Assembly (NCBI RefSeq): GCF_023715525.1
Contig: NZ_JAMBOG010000008.1
Location: forward strand, 1 to 64,000
Length of the DNA: 64,000 nt
Direction: 5' to 3'
Source: Kocuria rosea
GTDB taxonomy: Bacteria > Actinomycetota > Actinomycetes > Actinomycetales > Micrococcaceae
Shown here: one piece after another, positions 1-9,787 of the stretch
How the letters are laid out: every line of letters begins with the position of its first letter
Position numbering within the stretch: the stretch's first letter is position 1
Program-made: the position numbers and the translations under genes
The notes under the pieces: generated by a model
The model's input: only the letters and a program-made list of their open reading frames with translations
Database searches by the model: none
Told to the model about the DNA's origin: nothing

Positions 1-120
1 CAGCACAATGCGCGCCCGCTGCACCAGCCCGGCTCGCACCGAGGAGGACCGCACCAGCCGAGTCAGCTCCGCCCGATCTCCGTGGCGCAACAGCAACGCC
101 GGCGCCGGATGATTCGCCAT
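1..120 (-). pseudogene. IS630-family transposase, N-terminal fragment (cut by window edge)
   Basis: Read on the minus strand from the ATG at 120, the peptide MANHPAPALLLRHGDRAELT aligns with the N-terminus of the neighbouring plus-strand IS630 transposase, and it stays open to the window edge. This is the helix-turn-helix end of a transposase; the catalytic part lies outside the window, so I cannot say whether the copy is intact. Its start lies 57 bp from the CTAG at 171-174, the same distance as in the copy on the other side, so the two elements are head-to-head. Confidence 0.7.
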
Positions 121-170
121 ACTCCATAGTCATCCCCACTGAAGCGTCAAGCAACTAACCACACGCGCCA

Positions 171-1299
171 CTAGTGCCGAGGGGGTTGAAGTTCTTCAGC
201 GGTTGTTGGGTAGGACCATGGGTTATGGCGAATCATCCTGCGGCCCCGCTGCTGTGACGCCAGGGCGATCGTGAGCAACTCACCCGGCTGGCCCGATCGA
301 CTTCGGTACGGGCCGGTCTGGCGCAGCGGGCTCGGATCGTGCAGCTGGTCGCCGAGGGCATTTCGAACACCGCGATCGCTGAGAAGGTGGGGACCACCCG
401 GAACACGGTGATCGCGTGGCGGGCCCGCTACGCGCAGGCCGGGATCGAGGGGCTAGCCGATGCCGATCGGTCGGGCTGGCCGCGGCGGATCGACCACCGG
501 GCGATCGTGGCAGCCACGTTGAGATCGCCGCCGAAAAAACTTGGGGTCACGCATTGGTCCTCGCGACTGCTGGCGGGGCGGCTGGGGCTTGATCACACCA
601 CGGTGGCCAAGGCCTGGCGGGAGTACGGGGTGCATCCGTGGCGAGCTGGCACGTTCAAGTTCTTCACCGATCCTTCAGATGGTGGCCAAGGTCGTCGATG
701 TGCTTGGGCCATACCTGACCCCGCCGGAGAATGCGGTGGTGTTGTGCGTGGATGAGGAGTTCCAGATCCAAGTCTCGGAACGCACGGCACCTTCGCTGCC
801 GATGCAGCTCGGGAAGCCGGCCCGGGCCACCCATGACTACGTCAGGCATGGGACCTCCACACTGTTCGCGGCTTTGGAGATCGCCACCGGCCACGTCACC
901 GCCGCCTGCAAACCGAGACACCGGCGCCAGGAGTTCCTGGCCTTCCTGAAGCAGGTCGCCCGGGCCTACCCGGAGGGGCGGTTGCACCTGGTGATGGACA
1001 ACTACGCCACCCACAAGACCCCTGAGGTGAAGGAGTGGCTGGCGGCCAATCCACGGTTCCAGGTGCACTTCACGCCGACGTCGGCATCCTGGCTGAACCT
1101 CATGGAGGTATGGTTCTCCATCATCGAACGCCAAGCCCTGCACCGTACCGACGTCGCCTCCGTCGCCGAGCTCAGTAAAAAGCTCCGCGCCTTCGTCACC
1201 GGCTGGAACGACCGCTGCCACCCGTTCGTGTGGACCAAGAGCAGCACCGAGATCCTCAAGAAAGCCAACCGCCAAATGACTTCAAAGACGGGCCACTAG
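171..1299 (+). mobile_element. IS630-family insertion sequence
   Basis: Ends are imperfect inverted repeats. The left end begins CTAGTGCCGAGGGGGTTGAA at 171. The right end, read on the minus strand from 1299, begins CTAGTGGCCCGTCTTTGAAG; both continue into a shared GCGGTTG. IS630/Tc1 elements insert at TA, and both ends here are centred on CTAG. The left CTAG also serves as the end of the divergent copy at 1-174. The single transposase gene fills most of the element. Confidence 0.75.
225..1299 (+). pseudogene. IS630-family transposase, inactivated (nonsense plus frameshift)
   Basis: DDE transposase of the IS630 family. The ATG is at 225, but codon 11 is TGA (255-257) where the divergent copy has TTG. 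The reading frame then stays open through the helix-turn-helix region to about 675, where one extra base within the FKFFTDP segment shifts the rest into another frame. The second part carries the catalytic core: CVDEEFQIQ (first Asp), HLVMDNYATH (second Asp) and PTSASWLNLMEVWFS (Glu). The remaining C-terminus runs to the TAG at 1297-1299, inside the terminal repeat. With one nonsense and one frameshift mutation it should not make active transposase. Confidence 0.8.
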
Positions 1300-1636
1300 A
1301 TGGTCGTCTATGCACCGATGTACCGACCAGTTCAGTCCGGACGGTCATTGCCCTTTGGTCGCGGAAAGGACCTTGGTTCCCAGGATATTTTTTGGGCGCT
1401 GTTAGCCAGCAGGGCTTTTGTTGGAATAGAATCTATTTAAGGCGACCATGGCTATAGCCATGTCCTTGAACTAATCTCGCTCTCTAAATAAGAATTGGCT
1501 ACCTAATTCCGCCACGTTTCGTAATTATGTCCTATCCCTAGTTTACATTAAGCAAGCTATGCGCATTGAATGATAGCGTGTGGTTTAGAAGTCGCCGTTA
1601 GCCCAACGCTCATATATGCCGTAGTTGATTCAAGAA
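1300..1636. other. AT-rich intergenic region, no gene seen
   Basis: This stretch between the IS630 element and the glycosyltransferase is clearly poorer in GC than most of the window and has many short A/T runs. I see no credible coding frame, RNA gene or strong hairpin. The base composition matches the following glycosyltransferase and flippase genes, so it probably arrived with them. Confidence 0.4.
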
Positions 1637-2512
1637 TTATGAGAGTACTTCAGCCGCCAAGTGGCCAAATCGATGGTTGGATAAAAGATGGCGGTAATAG
1701 GGGCGAAGATGCGGGCGCAACTTGGCAACTAGAGGTTCTACCTGCTTATAACTTATTTTATTCTTAAGTTCGGGCAGGGAGGTCGGTGCTTCAAACTTGA
1801 ACTTTGCCTCGGGAAGAAGGTGCTCCAAGTGGCGCCCATATGCAGAGCAGATTTCTGTACTGCCCACTATTCGGGATGCATACTCTCGTTGGCTCGAAAT
1901 TTGTGTCGAGCTAATTCTGTACAGAACCGTGGGGATACCTATGCGACTAATTCGTTTGCCAGCCGTGGCCGCCCTAAGCAATAGCTCGTAATCTTGTGCC
2001 ACGCGCGAGGCGCTGTAACCGCCAATATCTGCTAACGCGTCCCTTCTTGCAATCATTGTCGAATGTGCAAGAGGGTTGTGAAAGACAAGAGAAATTGAAG
2101 TATCAGTAGGGTTGTAGTGGAAGGGGAGGGAGGGTCTATAAATATGTTTCGTGTCGGAGAATCGTTGGGCAGCTGCAAAAGAGAAGTCGGCATCGGAGAG
2201 CTGCTGAGATTGGAGCCGATGCCTCCACGGCAATGAAATATCATCTGCATCTTGGATGACAACAAATTCACTGTCTGTAGAATCAATCAATCGCTGCCGG
2301 GCGAGCCCAGATCCGACTGATTTGCATGACGTTGTAAGCAACACGCGCCTTGTATCTACTCTTTGAGCGAATTCGGCGGTTCTGTCTTCACTGGCGTCAT
2401 CCCAAATGGCGATGTGGGTATCTCTGGGGAAGGCCTTTAGCGTGGAAGTGATGGACCTTGTAATGGTACTTTCGGCGTTTTTGGCCGGCATTATGATTGT
2501 GTACTTGGGCAT
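1637..2512 (-). CDS. Family 2 glycosyltransferase
   Basis: A 291-residue cytoplasmic GT-A fold glycosyltransferase, predicted to add one sugar from a nucleotide sugar to a growing glycan. The N-terminus TIIMPAKNAESTI and the segment DDASEDRT are the usual nucleotide-binding start of GT2 enzymes. VIQDADD holds the DxD-type metal-binding motif, and QDYELLLRA is the position of the catalytic acidic pair. There is no membrane segment, so it is not a processive synthase. It lies about 70 bp downstream of the flippase on the same strand and probably shares its transcript. GC content is visibly below the window average, which suggests transfer. Donor and acceptor cannot be deduced. Confidence 0.85.
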   Translation of the reverse strand: MPKYTIIMPAKNAESTITRSITSTLKAFPRDTHIAIWDDASEDRTAEFAQRVDTRRVLLTTSCKSVGSGLARQRLIDSTDSEFVVIQDADDISLPWRHRLQSQQLSDADFSFAAAQRFSDTKHIYRPSLPFHYNPTDTSISLVFHNPLAHSTMIARRDALADIGGYSASRVAQDYELLLRAATAGKRISRIGIPTVLYRISSTQISSQREYASRIVGSTEICSAYGRHLEHLLPEAKFKFEAPTSLPELKNKISYKQVEPLVAKLRPHLRPYYRHLLSNHRFGHLAAEVLS

Positions 2513-2581
2513 TGGTTGTCAGTCATCCTTGCTGGTGTTAGTGAACGCCACAGTATGCCCTTGTAGGACCTCAGTTTTAGT

Positions 2582-3892
2582 TCACGAGAGTCGCCGAGTC
2601 GGCTGCTCTGCCCTTGAGGCTCGCATAGCCGTCAAAAGGAATTCCAGATCGCTACGTCTTACGCCAATGAATCTTCTTATTTTTACTCCATATATACGCT
2701 TGAATATCGCGAGGTTAATTGCCCCAAGAGCTATTGTGGCAACTGTTGTGGCTATCGCCGCCCCAATGGCCCCGAAGCTTGGAGCCAAGATTATAAGACT
2801 TACCACATTTACTACCAAAGCAATAGCGGAGGATGCACTGCGCATCCCGGGGCGTCCTCGGCCGTTCAATCCCGAACCCACTACTGACCCAGCATTCCCG
2901 AGAGCGATTCCTGTGAGAAGTATCCAGATGACAGGGACAACACTTGAAAACTCATTCCCGAACACTAAGGGCACGGCCCAAACTGAAAGAAGAGCTATGG
3001 CTACACAGCCGAGAGCAGTAACTAAGCTGGAAATGCGTGCCGCCATGGCAAGGCTCTCAGTGCTGGGGTTGTGAGCCTCGCGTGCGTTCATAACAGCATT
3101 TACAGCATAGTTAAAGAGTAGTGCCATTTCGCCTATGCTGACGGCCACGGCGTAGATGCCTAATTGTGTTGCTCCCGCCAGAGGCAGCATAATGACTTGG
3201 TCTAGGCGCGCGAGAAGGGCCCCTGTTAAGACGCCTGCCCATAGCTTGATACTGAATGGGAGAATCTCTTGCCAGTGCGGCTCTAGGCTAGATATGGGTT
3301 CGTATGCGCGTGTAAATCGTGGGAGTGGAGCATAGGCCAGTATGCCTATGAATGTAGTAATGGCAATAATGAGCGTTGCGGTCTCGAGTGTCAGGCGATC
3401 GGATGTATATGCGAGCAGAATTGCACTCAGTCGGAGAGCATTGCTTATAAATTTTTCCGATGCAACCAATATCCAGGCCTGCACTCCGGAAGCTATGCCG
3501 CGTAGGCTGGCCAAAATTAGGGCAGGGGAGATTGCGAGACCGGCAAAACAGATGAGCTTGGCCAAGTGAGCGTTTCCGTCACTTAGGATTTCGGATAGAA
3601 TGAAAATGCATGCGCTGGATAGTATTCCGAAGCATCCGAGCAATAATGTTATTTTTAGGACTAGTGTGTGATGGTTTTTGCCTTTGCGCGCTGTGTAGTA
3701 GATAAGCGCTTGTGGAAGCCCGAGCGTGCTCACGCTCACGAATAAGACAAGTACAGTCGTTGCTGCGGCCAACTCTCCGCGTCCGGTCGGGCCCAAGGCC
3801 GAGGCTAGCATCGGCGCCGTTGAGAGTCCGACAACCGGTGGTATTAGATTTCCCAAAGCCGAGATTGCAACACCTTTTTTGCCCGATGGCAC
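2582..3892 (-). CDS. Wzx-type polysaccharide flippase (MOP superfamily)
   Basis: About 436 residues with roughly twelve hydrophobic segments and few soluble loops, the form of lipid-linked oligosaccharide flippases that move undecaprenyl-PP-glycans across the membrane. An upstream ATG at 3910 is in frame but has no ribosome site. An AAGGAGG lies five bases before a GTG at 3892, inside the longer frame, so I place the start there (MPSGKKGVAISALG). It precedes the GT2 gene and follows the sugar-phosphate transferase in transcription order, as expected of a Wzx/Wzy-type locus. No Wzy polymerase is visible here. GC is low like the GT2 gene, unlike the upstream transferase. Confidence 0.8.
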   Translation of the reverse strand: MPSGKKGVAISALGNLIPPVVGLSTAPMLASALGPTGRGELAAATTVLVLFVSVSTLGLPQALIYYTARKGKNHHTLVLKITLLLGCFGILSSACIFILSEILSDGNAHLAKLICFAGLAISPALILASLRGIASGVQAWILVASEKFISNALRLSAILLAYTSDRLTLETATLIIAITTFIGILAYAPLPRFTRAYEPISSLEPHWQEILPFSIKLWAGVLTGALLARLDQVIMLPLAGATQLGIYAVAVSIGEMALLFNYAVNAVMNAREAHNPSTESLAMAARISSLVTALGCVAIALLSVWAVPLVFGNEFSSVVPVIWILLTGIALGNAGSVVGSGLNGRGRPGMRSASSAIALVVNVVSLIILAPSFGAIGAAIATTVATIALGAINLAIFKRIYGVKIRRFIGVRRSDLEFLLTAMRASRAEQPTRRLS

Positions 3893-4157
3893 ACTTTCCT
3901 CCTTAATCATACTTGTTCGAGTTCTTACATCGTTAGACCTCAGACGTGCCGTTTAGCGCGGGAAAAGTGCGGCTGCAGTTCGCGTGTAGGCTTTCTGGTT
4001 CGTGAGTTGCGAATAGGTGAGGTGACTATGCTGCCTCCTTGTTCGACGTTGTGTTCCGCCACCTATTCAGGTGGCCATGATTGTCGACTGCTTCGTCCTC
4101 AGCTGACGTTTAACTGGCATAACGGCGCTGTTGGGATAAAAGCACTGAAGTATGGCT

Positions 4158-5720
4158 TCAGTACGCCCCCTCTTTCGCAATGACGGCCTTGAACGTCCGT
4201 GCGAGGATCAACATGTCCTGCACCGGCGACCAGTTCTCCACGTAGTAGAGGTCTAGGCGCACCGACTGGTCCCAGTCGAGGTTCGATCGGCCTGAGACTT
4301 GCCAGAGACCGGTGATGCCGGGCTTCACGCGCATCCGGCGGTGCACGTACTCTTCGTACTGCTCGACTTCTGAGGGCAGGGGAGGGCGGGGGCCCACGAG
4401 GGACATGTCGCCCCTGAGGACGTTGATCAGCTGCGGCAGCTCGTCGAGGCTGTACTTGCGCAGCCACTTGCCAGGCCGAGTCACGCGGGGGTCATCCTTT
4501 ATCTTGAACAGCAGGCCGGCGCCCTCGTTCTGATCTTTGAGTCGCTGCAGGACCTGCTCGGCGTTGGTGCGCATGCTGCGGAACTTCAGCATCTTGAATC
4601 GGGTGCCGTCCTGGCCCACGCGCTCCTGCGCGAACAGTGCCGGTCCGCCGTCGTGCGCCTTGACGATCAGGGCGAGGGTGAGCAGGACGGGGGAGAGGCC
4701 GACCAGTGCGAGGCCGGAGAGGGCGACGTCCATGAGGCGCTTGGTCATGGCCATGCTGCGGCTGAGCTTCGGGGTGGCCACGTGGATGAGGGGGAGGTTG
4801 GCCACCTGCTGCATGTGGATGCGGGGGCCGGCGATATCGGTGAGGCCTGTCTCCATGACCAGGCGGATGCGCTCGTCCGCGAGCTGCCAGCTGAGGTGGC
4901 GGATCTCCCGCGTGCTGAGGGGCACGTTTGAGGAGACGATCACGGTCTCGATCCCCAGGCGGCGGCAGGCGGCCATGATTCCCTCCACGGAGGGGGCTTG
5001 GCCCGCGGGCAGGGCGTTGGGTGGCAGTTCCACCCGCTGCAGATCCGGGGGCAACGGCCGCTTGGTCGTGGGAGCGTAGATGGCGGCTGTGTCGAAGCCA
5101 GCCATGGCGTGCTGCTGCAGGGACTGGTGGAGCTCCGTGACGCCGCCCAGGCGCCCGACCACGAGCGTGCGGGAGAGGGACCTGCCGGTGGCGCGCTGCT
5201 TCGCCAGCCGGTCGCGCAGGACGAAGCGGCCCAGGATGAGCAGGCCCAGACCCAGGGGCAGGGCGATGAGCACGTAGCTGCGGGCGGTCGGGATCTCGAA
5301 GCCGAACGAGATGATGGCGATCGCCCCGAACAGCACGAGCGTCGAGGTGACCACCTGGCGGGTCTCCTCGAGGCCGTAGCCGATGAGCCGCACGTCGCGC
5401 GCCCCGCGCAGCTCGAGGAAGGCCCACCAGAGCACGGCCAGGGCCACGCCCACGATCCAGTACGGCACCGAGACCGGCCCGAGGCTCAGGCCGGCGTGTT
5501 CGAGCTGGAAGCGGATCAGCTGGGTGCCGACCAGGGCGGTCACGAGCGTGAGGGCGTCCATCCAGCGCATCCTGGCCACGTACCGCTTGCGCCAGCCGGT
5601 GGCGGCATGCGGACGACCGTCGACGTTGGCGCGCGTGGACCCGGTGGGTGTGCGCGTTGCCGCAGCGCCCGCCCCCGACCACTCGGCGGCCGCACTGCCG
5701 TTCTGCTGAACCTTGAGCAT
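4158..5720 (-). CDS. Undecaprenyl-phosphate sugar-phosphate transferase (exopolysaccharide initiating enzyme)
   Basis: A 520-residue polyprenol phosphoglycosyltransferase that loads the first sugar phosphate onto undecaprenyl phosphate at the inner membrane. The N-terminal half has four membrane segments and a nucleotide-binding-like domain. A fifth hydrophobic segment ([17 protein letters not shown]) opens the C-terminal catalytic domain, with [30 protein letters not shown] (the DE dyad used by this family) and RPPLPSE. The start at 5720 is chosen over an upstream in-frame ATG because GGGGAGGGGC precedes it; it also aligns with the start of the second copy. GC is high. The donor sugar is unknown. 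Confidence 0.9.
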   Translation of the reverse strand: MLKVQQNGSAAAEWSGAGAAATRTPTGSTRANVDGRPHAATGWRKRYVARMRWMDALTLVTALVGTQLIRFQLEHAGLSLGPVSVPYWIVGVALAVLWWAFLELRGARDVRLIGYGLEETRQVVTSTLVLFGAIAIISFGFEIPTARSYVLIALPLGLGLLILGRFVLRDRLAKQRATGRSLSRTLVVGRLGGVTELHQSLQQHAMAGFDTAAIYAPTTKRPLPPDLQRVELPPNALPAGQAPSVEGIMAACRRLGIETVIVSSNVPLSTREIRHLSWQLADERIRLVMETGLTDIAGPRIHMQQVANLPLIHVATPKLSRSMAMTKRLMDVALSGLALVGLSPVLLTLALIVKAHDGGPALFAQERVGQDGTRFKMLKFRSMRTNAEQVLQRLKDQNEGAGLLFKIKDDPRVTRPGKWLRKYSLDELPQLINVLRGDMSLVGPRPPLPSEVEQYEEYVHRRMRVKPGITGLWQVSGRSNLDWDQSVRLDLYYVENWSPVQDMLILARTFKAVIAKEGAY

Positions 5721-6181
5721 AGGTCTGCCCCTCCCCGAAAAGCGCGCCGCCACCTGGGGATGTCTCGCTCAGCCCAGAGGGAGACGGTGGAGGACGCGCT
5801 GCAACTCTTCCGGGGACGAGTTTAGGCCAGCAAATAGATGCACTCGGCTATATGACCCCGGATGTTTACATCTGCAATGTCACATGGGCCCGAGGGAGAG
5901 AGGAACGGCGGCCTCAAGTTGCTGACGCATCCATCATTTGTGATGTGGATCGCGCTGACCTGCGCAGATGACGATCGTCTGTCCCCTGATGGGGGGACGC
6001 AAAGGGGCTCTGCGCACCCCCAGGACCGGCGCTCTGGAGCCTGGACTTCTGGGCGTGGCAGAGCACTCTGATGTCGTCGGTTGGATGTCGAGTGCCAGCC
6101 GCTGTCCCCTCTCCTGAGCACGGACGCGGGACCATGCGGGACCGACCACGCCGCGCGGGAAGAACTCCCGGACGCACGTGG
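5721..6181 (-). other. Leader and intergenic region of the sugar transferase
   Basis: No gene is credible here. It holds a perfect palindrome, GATGTTTACATC at 5861-5872, about 140 bp before the start of the transferase. On the minus strand a TTGCAG and a CATATA, 17 bases apart, flank it and could form a sigma-70-like promoter. A related palindrome (GATGCACATC, 7750-7759) lies upstream of the second transferase copy, so the site may be a shared operator. Both calls are tentative. Confidence 0.35.
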
Positions 6182-7657
6182 TCAGTACGCGCCCTCCCTG
6201 GCGACCATGGCCTTGACTGTGCGCAGCAGGATGAGGAGGTCCTGCACCGGGGACCAGGTCTCCACGTAGTGAAGGTCCAGGCGCACGGCCTGCTCCCGGT
6301 CGGAGTCGTCGAGGCCCGGAACCTGCCACGGCCCGGTGATGCCCGGCCTGAGCCGCAGCCGGCGGCGGACGTGCTCGTCGTACCGGATCTCCTCCGAGGG
6401 CAGCGGCGGGCGCGGGCCCACCAGGGACATCTCCCCCCTGAGGACGTTCACGAGCTGGGGCAGCTGGTCGAGGCCGTGCCGGCGCATCCACGTGCCCGGC
6501 CCGGTGACGCGCGGGCCGCTCCGCATGAGGAGGAGCGCCCTTTCCTGGGAGGCGCTGCGCGCCCGGAGCGCGGCCCTGCACTCCTCGACGTCCGGCGCCA
6601 CGGAGCGGAAGTTCAGCATCGTGAAGGGCAACCCGTCCAGGCCGGTCCGCTCCTGCGCGGTGAGCACCGGACCGCCGTCGTGCCGCTTCACGATGAGCGC
6701 CAGCACGGCCAGAACGGGGGAGAGGGCCAGCAGGGCGCAGGCGGCGCCGACGACGTCGACCAGTCACTTCAGCAGCATCCGCCACCGGCTCATCCGCGGC
6801 GTGGAGACGTGGACCAGCGGCAGTCCGGCCAGGTGCTGGATGTGGATGCGGGGCCCGGCGACGTCGGTGAGCTCGGGGGCGAGGACCAGGCGGATCCGCT
6901 CGTCGGCCAGGCGCCAGCTCAGTCGCCGGATCCCCTCCGCGCTCAGCGGCGTGCTGGCGGCGAGCACGAGGGCCTCGATGCGGTAGCGCCGGCACGCGGT
7001 CACGATGCCCTCCACGCTGGGCTCGTGCCCGTCGGCCAGCGTGTTCGGCGGCATCTGCACGGCGGCCAGCGAGCGCGGCAGGATCCGGGCGCCGGTGGGC
7101 GCGTAGACCGCCACCGGGTCGAATCCGGACGCGGGGTGCCGTTGCAGCTGCTGGACCAGCTCCACCACGCCCGGCTCGCGCCCCACCACGAGGGTGCGGG
7201 TCATCGCGGCCCCGGCGAGCCGGTGCCGGGTCAGCCCGTGCGCCGCTGCGCTGCGGCCCACCAGCAGCAGGGTCGTGCCCAGCAGCAGGGCCAGCACGAT
7301 GTAGCCGCGCTCCATCGGCAGGCCCAGGACGTAGAAGGAGATCACCATCGCCGCGAACAGCACGAGGGTCGCGCTGAGCACCTGCCGGTGCTCCTCGATC
7401 CCGTGGCCGGTCAGGCGCACGTCCCGGGCTCCCCGCAGTTCCAGCCAGGTCCACCAGGCCACGCCGAGCACGGCCCCCACGAGCCAGTAGGTGACGGTGA
7501 GCCCGCCGAGGGCCAGCCGGCCGTGGTCGGTGCCGAAGCGCAGGAGTTGCGTCAGCAGCAGTGCCGCGGCCAGTGCGGCGGCGTCCGCCCGGCGCAGCCG
7601 GGCGATGTGGTCCTCCCGCCAGGCTGCGGGGCTGATCCAGATGTTCCTCTTGAGCAC
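6182..7657 (-). pseudogene. Second polyprenol sugar-phosphate transferase copy, inactivated by one stop codon
   Basis: Paralogue of the gene at 4158-5720: same layout, same length class and the same C-terminal EGAY. Starting at GTG 7657 behind GGGGGGAG, the frame is open to an in-frame TGA at 6764-6766, then continues in the same frame to 6182. The stop replaces the conserved Arg of the KRLxDV segment at the head of the catalytic domain; CGA to TGA is one C-to-T change at a CpG. The active-site segment also reads GLDQLPQ where the family has DELPQ, so the Glu of the catalytic pair is Gln. It is probably a decaying duplicate; the first part could still give a membrane-anchored fragment. Confidence 0.85.
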
Positions 7658-7661
7658 GGTG

Positions 7662-7716
7662 CAACTCCCCCCGAAGTCGTGAGGGGGGCCGGAACTCTCC
7701 CTCTCGCCCCCCGGCG
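7662..7716 (-). promoter_or_regulatory. Pair of G-loop hairpins ahead of the sugar transferase pseudogene
   Basis: On the minus strand two hairpins occur in the leader: CGCC-GGGG-GGCG (7705-7716) and CGACTTC-GGGG-GGAGTTG (7662-7679, two G-U pairs). The second contains the ribosome site and ends five bases from the GTG. Hairpins with the same GGGG loop closed by a C-G pair occur in pairs upstream of both tandem polysaccharide operons. Folding of the leader could control access to the ribosome site; this is inference from pairing alone. Confidence 0.4.
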
Positions 7717-7849
7717 TGGTTCCGGTCCCCCGTAGTCATTGAATTTACAGATGCACATCGATGGAAACAGGAGCTGAAGAGGGGACAGCAGGGTGCTCGT
7801 TCCCAGGCCCGTCCCGGGGTCCCGGGCGCGGGCGTGCTACCCTTGTGCG

Positions 7850-8046
7850 GTTGCCAAGGCGAGGGGACCCTCCGGGGTCCCGTGATCGACGACGGCTGGT
7901 TGAACGTTCCCGTCCCCACACGTGTGGCGGCGCCCCTCGAGGCGCATCGCGCGGCGTCCTCCGTGACGCGGGGAGGGTCTGCGGCCGGTATCGCCTGGCC
8001 GATCTGCGTCAGAGAGCACGTACAGACCCGATTCCGAGGAGTTCCC
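7850..8046 (+). promoter_or_regulatory. Structured 5' leader of rplY
   Basis: About 200 bases before rplY carry three clean stem-loops in a row: GGGGACC...GGTCCC (7864-7882), the palindrome CCACACGTGTGG (7916-7927) and GCGCC...GGCGC (7930-7945). Ribosomal protein genes often have autoregulatory leaders, and this may be one, but I cannot assign it to a known family. The start codon itself is preceded by GAGGAG. The 100-odd bases between here and the divergent pseudogene hold nothing else recognisable. Confidence 0.4.
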
Positions 8047-8658
8047 ATGGTCGACACCATCCGCATCCCCGCCACCTCCCGCAGCGACTTCGGCAAGGGC
8101 TACGCCCGCCGCATCCGCGCCAACGACCAGATCCCCGCGGTCGTCTACGGCCACGGCGCCGAGCCCCAGCACGTGGTCATCCCCGGCCACGAGACCATGC
8201 TGGCGGTGCGCAACTCCAACGCCGTGCTCGAGCTCGACGTCGAGGGCAGCACCCAGTTGGTCATGGTCAAGGACGTCCAGCGTCACGCCACCCGCCCGGA
8301 GATCCTGCACATCGACCTGCTGGCCGTCCGCCGCGGCGAGAAGGTCCAGGTCGAGGTGCCCGTGCACGTCGAGGGCGAGGTCGCCGGCGACGCCGTGCAG
8401 AACGTCGAGGAGAACGTCCTCGTCGTCGAGGCCGAAGCCCTGCACGTCCCCGAGGCGATCACCATCGACATCGAGGGCCGCGCCGCGGGTCAGCACGTGC
8501 ACGCCGGCGACGTCGAGCTGCCCGAGGGCGTCTCGCTCGTCTCCGACGCCGAGCTGATCGTCGTCAACATCTCCGAGCCCACCAACGAGGACCTCGGCGA
8601 AGGCTCCGCGACCGGGGACCAGGCCACCGGCGACGTCGTCCCCGAGAACGAGGCCTGA
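8047..8658 (+). CDS. rplY: 50S ribosomal protein L25 (Ctc-type long form)
   Basis: A 203-residue protein that binds 5S rRNA in the large ribosomal subunit. The N-terminal domain (IRIPATSRSDFGKGYARRIR, then IPAVVYGHG) is the L25 fold. The C-terminal beta domain (HIDLLAVRRGEKVQVEVPVH) is the TL5/Ctc extension, followed by an acidic tail. The ATG at 8047 follows GAGGAG at a normal distance; the open frame upstream is leader sequence. It is followed by a strong terminator and then pth, a common order in actinomycetes. prs and glmU, which often precede it, are absent; polysaccharide genes stand there instead. Confidence 0.95.
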   Translation: MVDTIRIPATSRSDFGKGYARRIRANDQIPAVVYGHGAEPQHVVIPGHETMLAVRNSNAVLELDVEGSTQLVMVKDVQRHATRPEILHIDLLAVRRGEKVQVEVPVHVEGEVAGDAVQNVEENVLVVEAEALHVPEAITIDIEGRAAGQHVHAGDVELPEGVSLVSDAELIVVNISEPTNEDLGEGSATGDQATGDVVPENEA

Positions 8659-8690
8659 GCCTGCGTCTCGTAGGATCCCTGTGGTACCAC

Positions 8691-8724
8691 AAGTGCGGGG
8701 CGGCTTCCCAGCCGCCCCGCACTT
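8691..8724 (+). terminator. Intrinsic terminator after rplY
   Basis: A perfect 15-bp stem, AAGTGCGGGGCGGCT with its complement, around a four-base loop (TCCC). It lies 33 bases after the rplY stop and before pth. There is no long U tract, which is usual in high-GC actinomycetes. Confidence 0.8.
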
Positions 8725-8779
8725 CCCATGACAGCACTGTTGTTGACAGCTTGTTGGTGAGCCCCTGAAGGAGGCACCG

Positions 8780-9358
8780 ATGTCCGACGCCTGGCTGGTC
8801 GTGGGTCTGGGCAACCCCGGCCCCGAGTACGCCCGCACCCGGCACAACGTGGGACAGATGGTCCTCGACGAGCTCGCCCACCGTGCGAACGGGAACTACA
8901 AAGCCCACAAAGCCCGCGCCCAGGTCCTCGAGACCCGGCTCCGCCCCGGCGGTCCCCGCCTGGTGCTGGCCAAGCCGATGACCTACATGAACACCTCCGG
9001 CGGACCCGTCTCCGGGCTGGCGAAGTTCTACGACATCCCCGCCGAGAAGGTCATCGCCGTCCACGACGAGATCGACATCCCGTTCGGCGCCCTCAAGCTG
9101 AAGATCGGCGGGGGAGAGGGCGGCCACAACGGCCTGCGGGACATGTCCAAGGCCCTCGGCACCAAGGACTACCACCGCGTGCGCGTGGGCGTGGGCCGCC
9201 CGCCCGGCCGGATGGACGCCGCGACCTACGTCCTCAAGCCCTTCGCCACGACCGAGGCCAAGGAGCTGCCCTTTCTCCTCGACGACGCCGCCGACGCCGT
9301 CGAGGCCCTCGTGGAGCAGGGCCTGCTCGAGGCGCAGCAGAAGTACCACTCGCGCTGA
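8780..9358 (+). CDS. pth: Peptidyl-tRNA hydrolase
   Basis: A 192-residue cytoplasmic esterase that frees tRNA from stalled peptidyl-tRNA. [15 protein letters not shown] at residues 9-23 contains the catalytic His22. [19 protein letters not shown] and [11 protein letters not shown] are the other family signatures. The length is normal and the start is supported by GAAGGAG upstream. In related genomes pth usually lies close to mfd (recalled, not checked); here about 22 kb of accessory DNA separates them. Confidence 0.96.
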   Translation: MSDAWLVVGLGNPGPEYARTRHNVGQMVLDELAHRANGNYKAHKARAQVLETRLRPGGPRLVLAKPMTYMNTSGGPVSGLAKFYDIPAEKVIAVHDEIDIPFGALKLKIGGGEGGHNGLRDMSKALGTKDYHRVRVGVGRPPGRMDAATYVLKPFATTEAKELPFLLDDAADAVEALVEQGLLEAQQKYHSR

Positions 9359-9787
9359 GTCGTCACCGTGGGGGTGGCCACTCCCGCCGCCCACTTCAGG
9401 ACCTTTCCTCGTGACGAGACCGTGGTCATGTGCTGATGAGGTACACCCGGGGTGCTGTTGAGCCAGTGCCCTGAAAAGGGTTGCAGGGCGGGGAAACGAT
9501 CCGCCACGACGGGCATTTCATGTGCATCCGCGTGGGTCGGCCCTCGCCTGGACGGTGTGGCAATCATTCGAGGGCTCACTGCACCGTGGTGAAATGTGCA
9601 AGTACGTGCTGGCAACCAAGTATCAACACTCATTGTTCCTGCTCTCATCACCGTGACGAGGTTCGGGCCGCCTCCTCATCGCGCGAGCCCATGAAGCTGC
9701 CGCCACAACGCGCGGGGACAACCGCTTTTCGCCCCGAACGCCCCACCGACAAAGACCCGCCCATCACGCCATCAGGACACCCTGCAG
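9359..9787. other. Intergenic region at the edge of the accessory block
   Basis: Between pth and the DNA methyltransferase I find no credible gene, RNA or strong terminator. The short frames crossing it have coding properties no better than chance. This is the point where the conserved gene order is broken, so one boundary of the inserted DNA may lie here. I see no obvious attachment-site repeat. Confidence 0.3.

Noticed and set aside
5934-8096. 720-codon minus-strand frame across the dead sugar transferase and the rplY promoter
   Set aside because: Arg/Pro/Ala-rich, crosses a gene in another frame and a divergent promoter; no recognisable domain.
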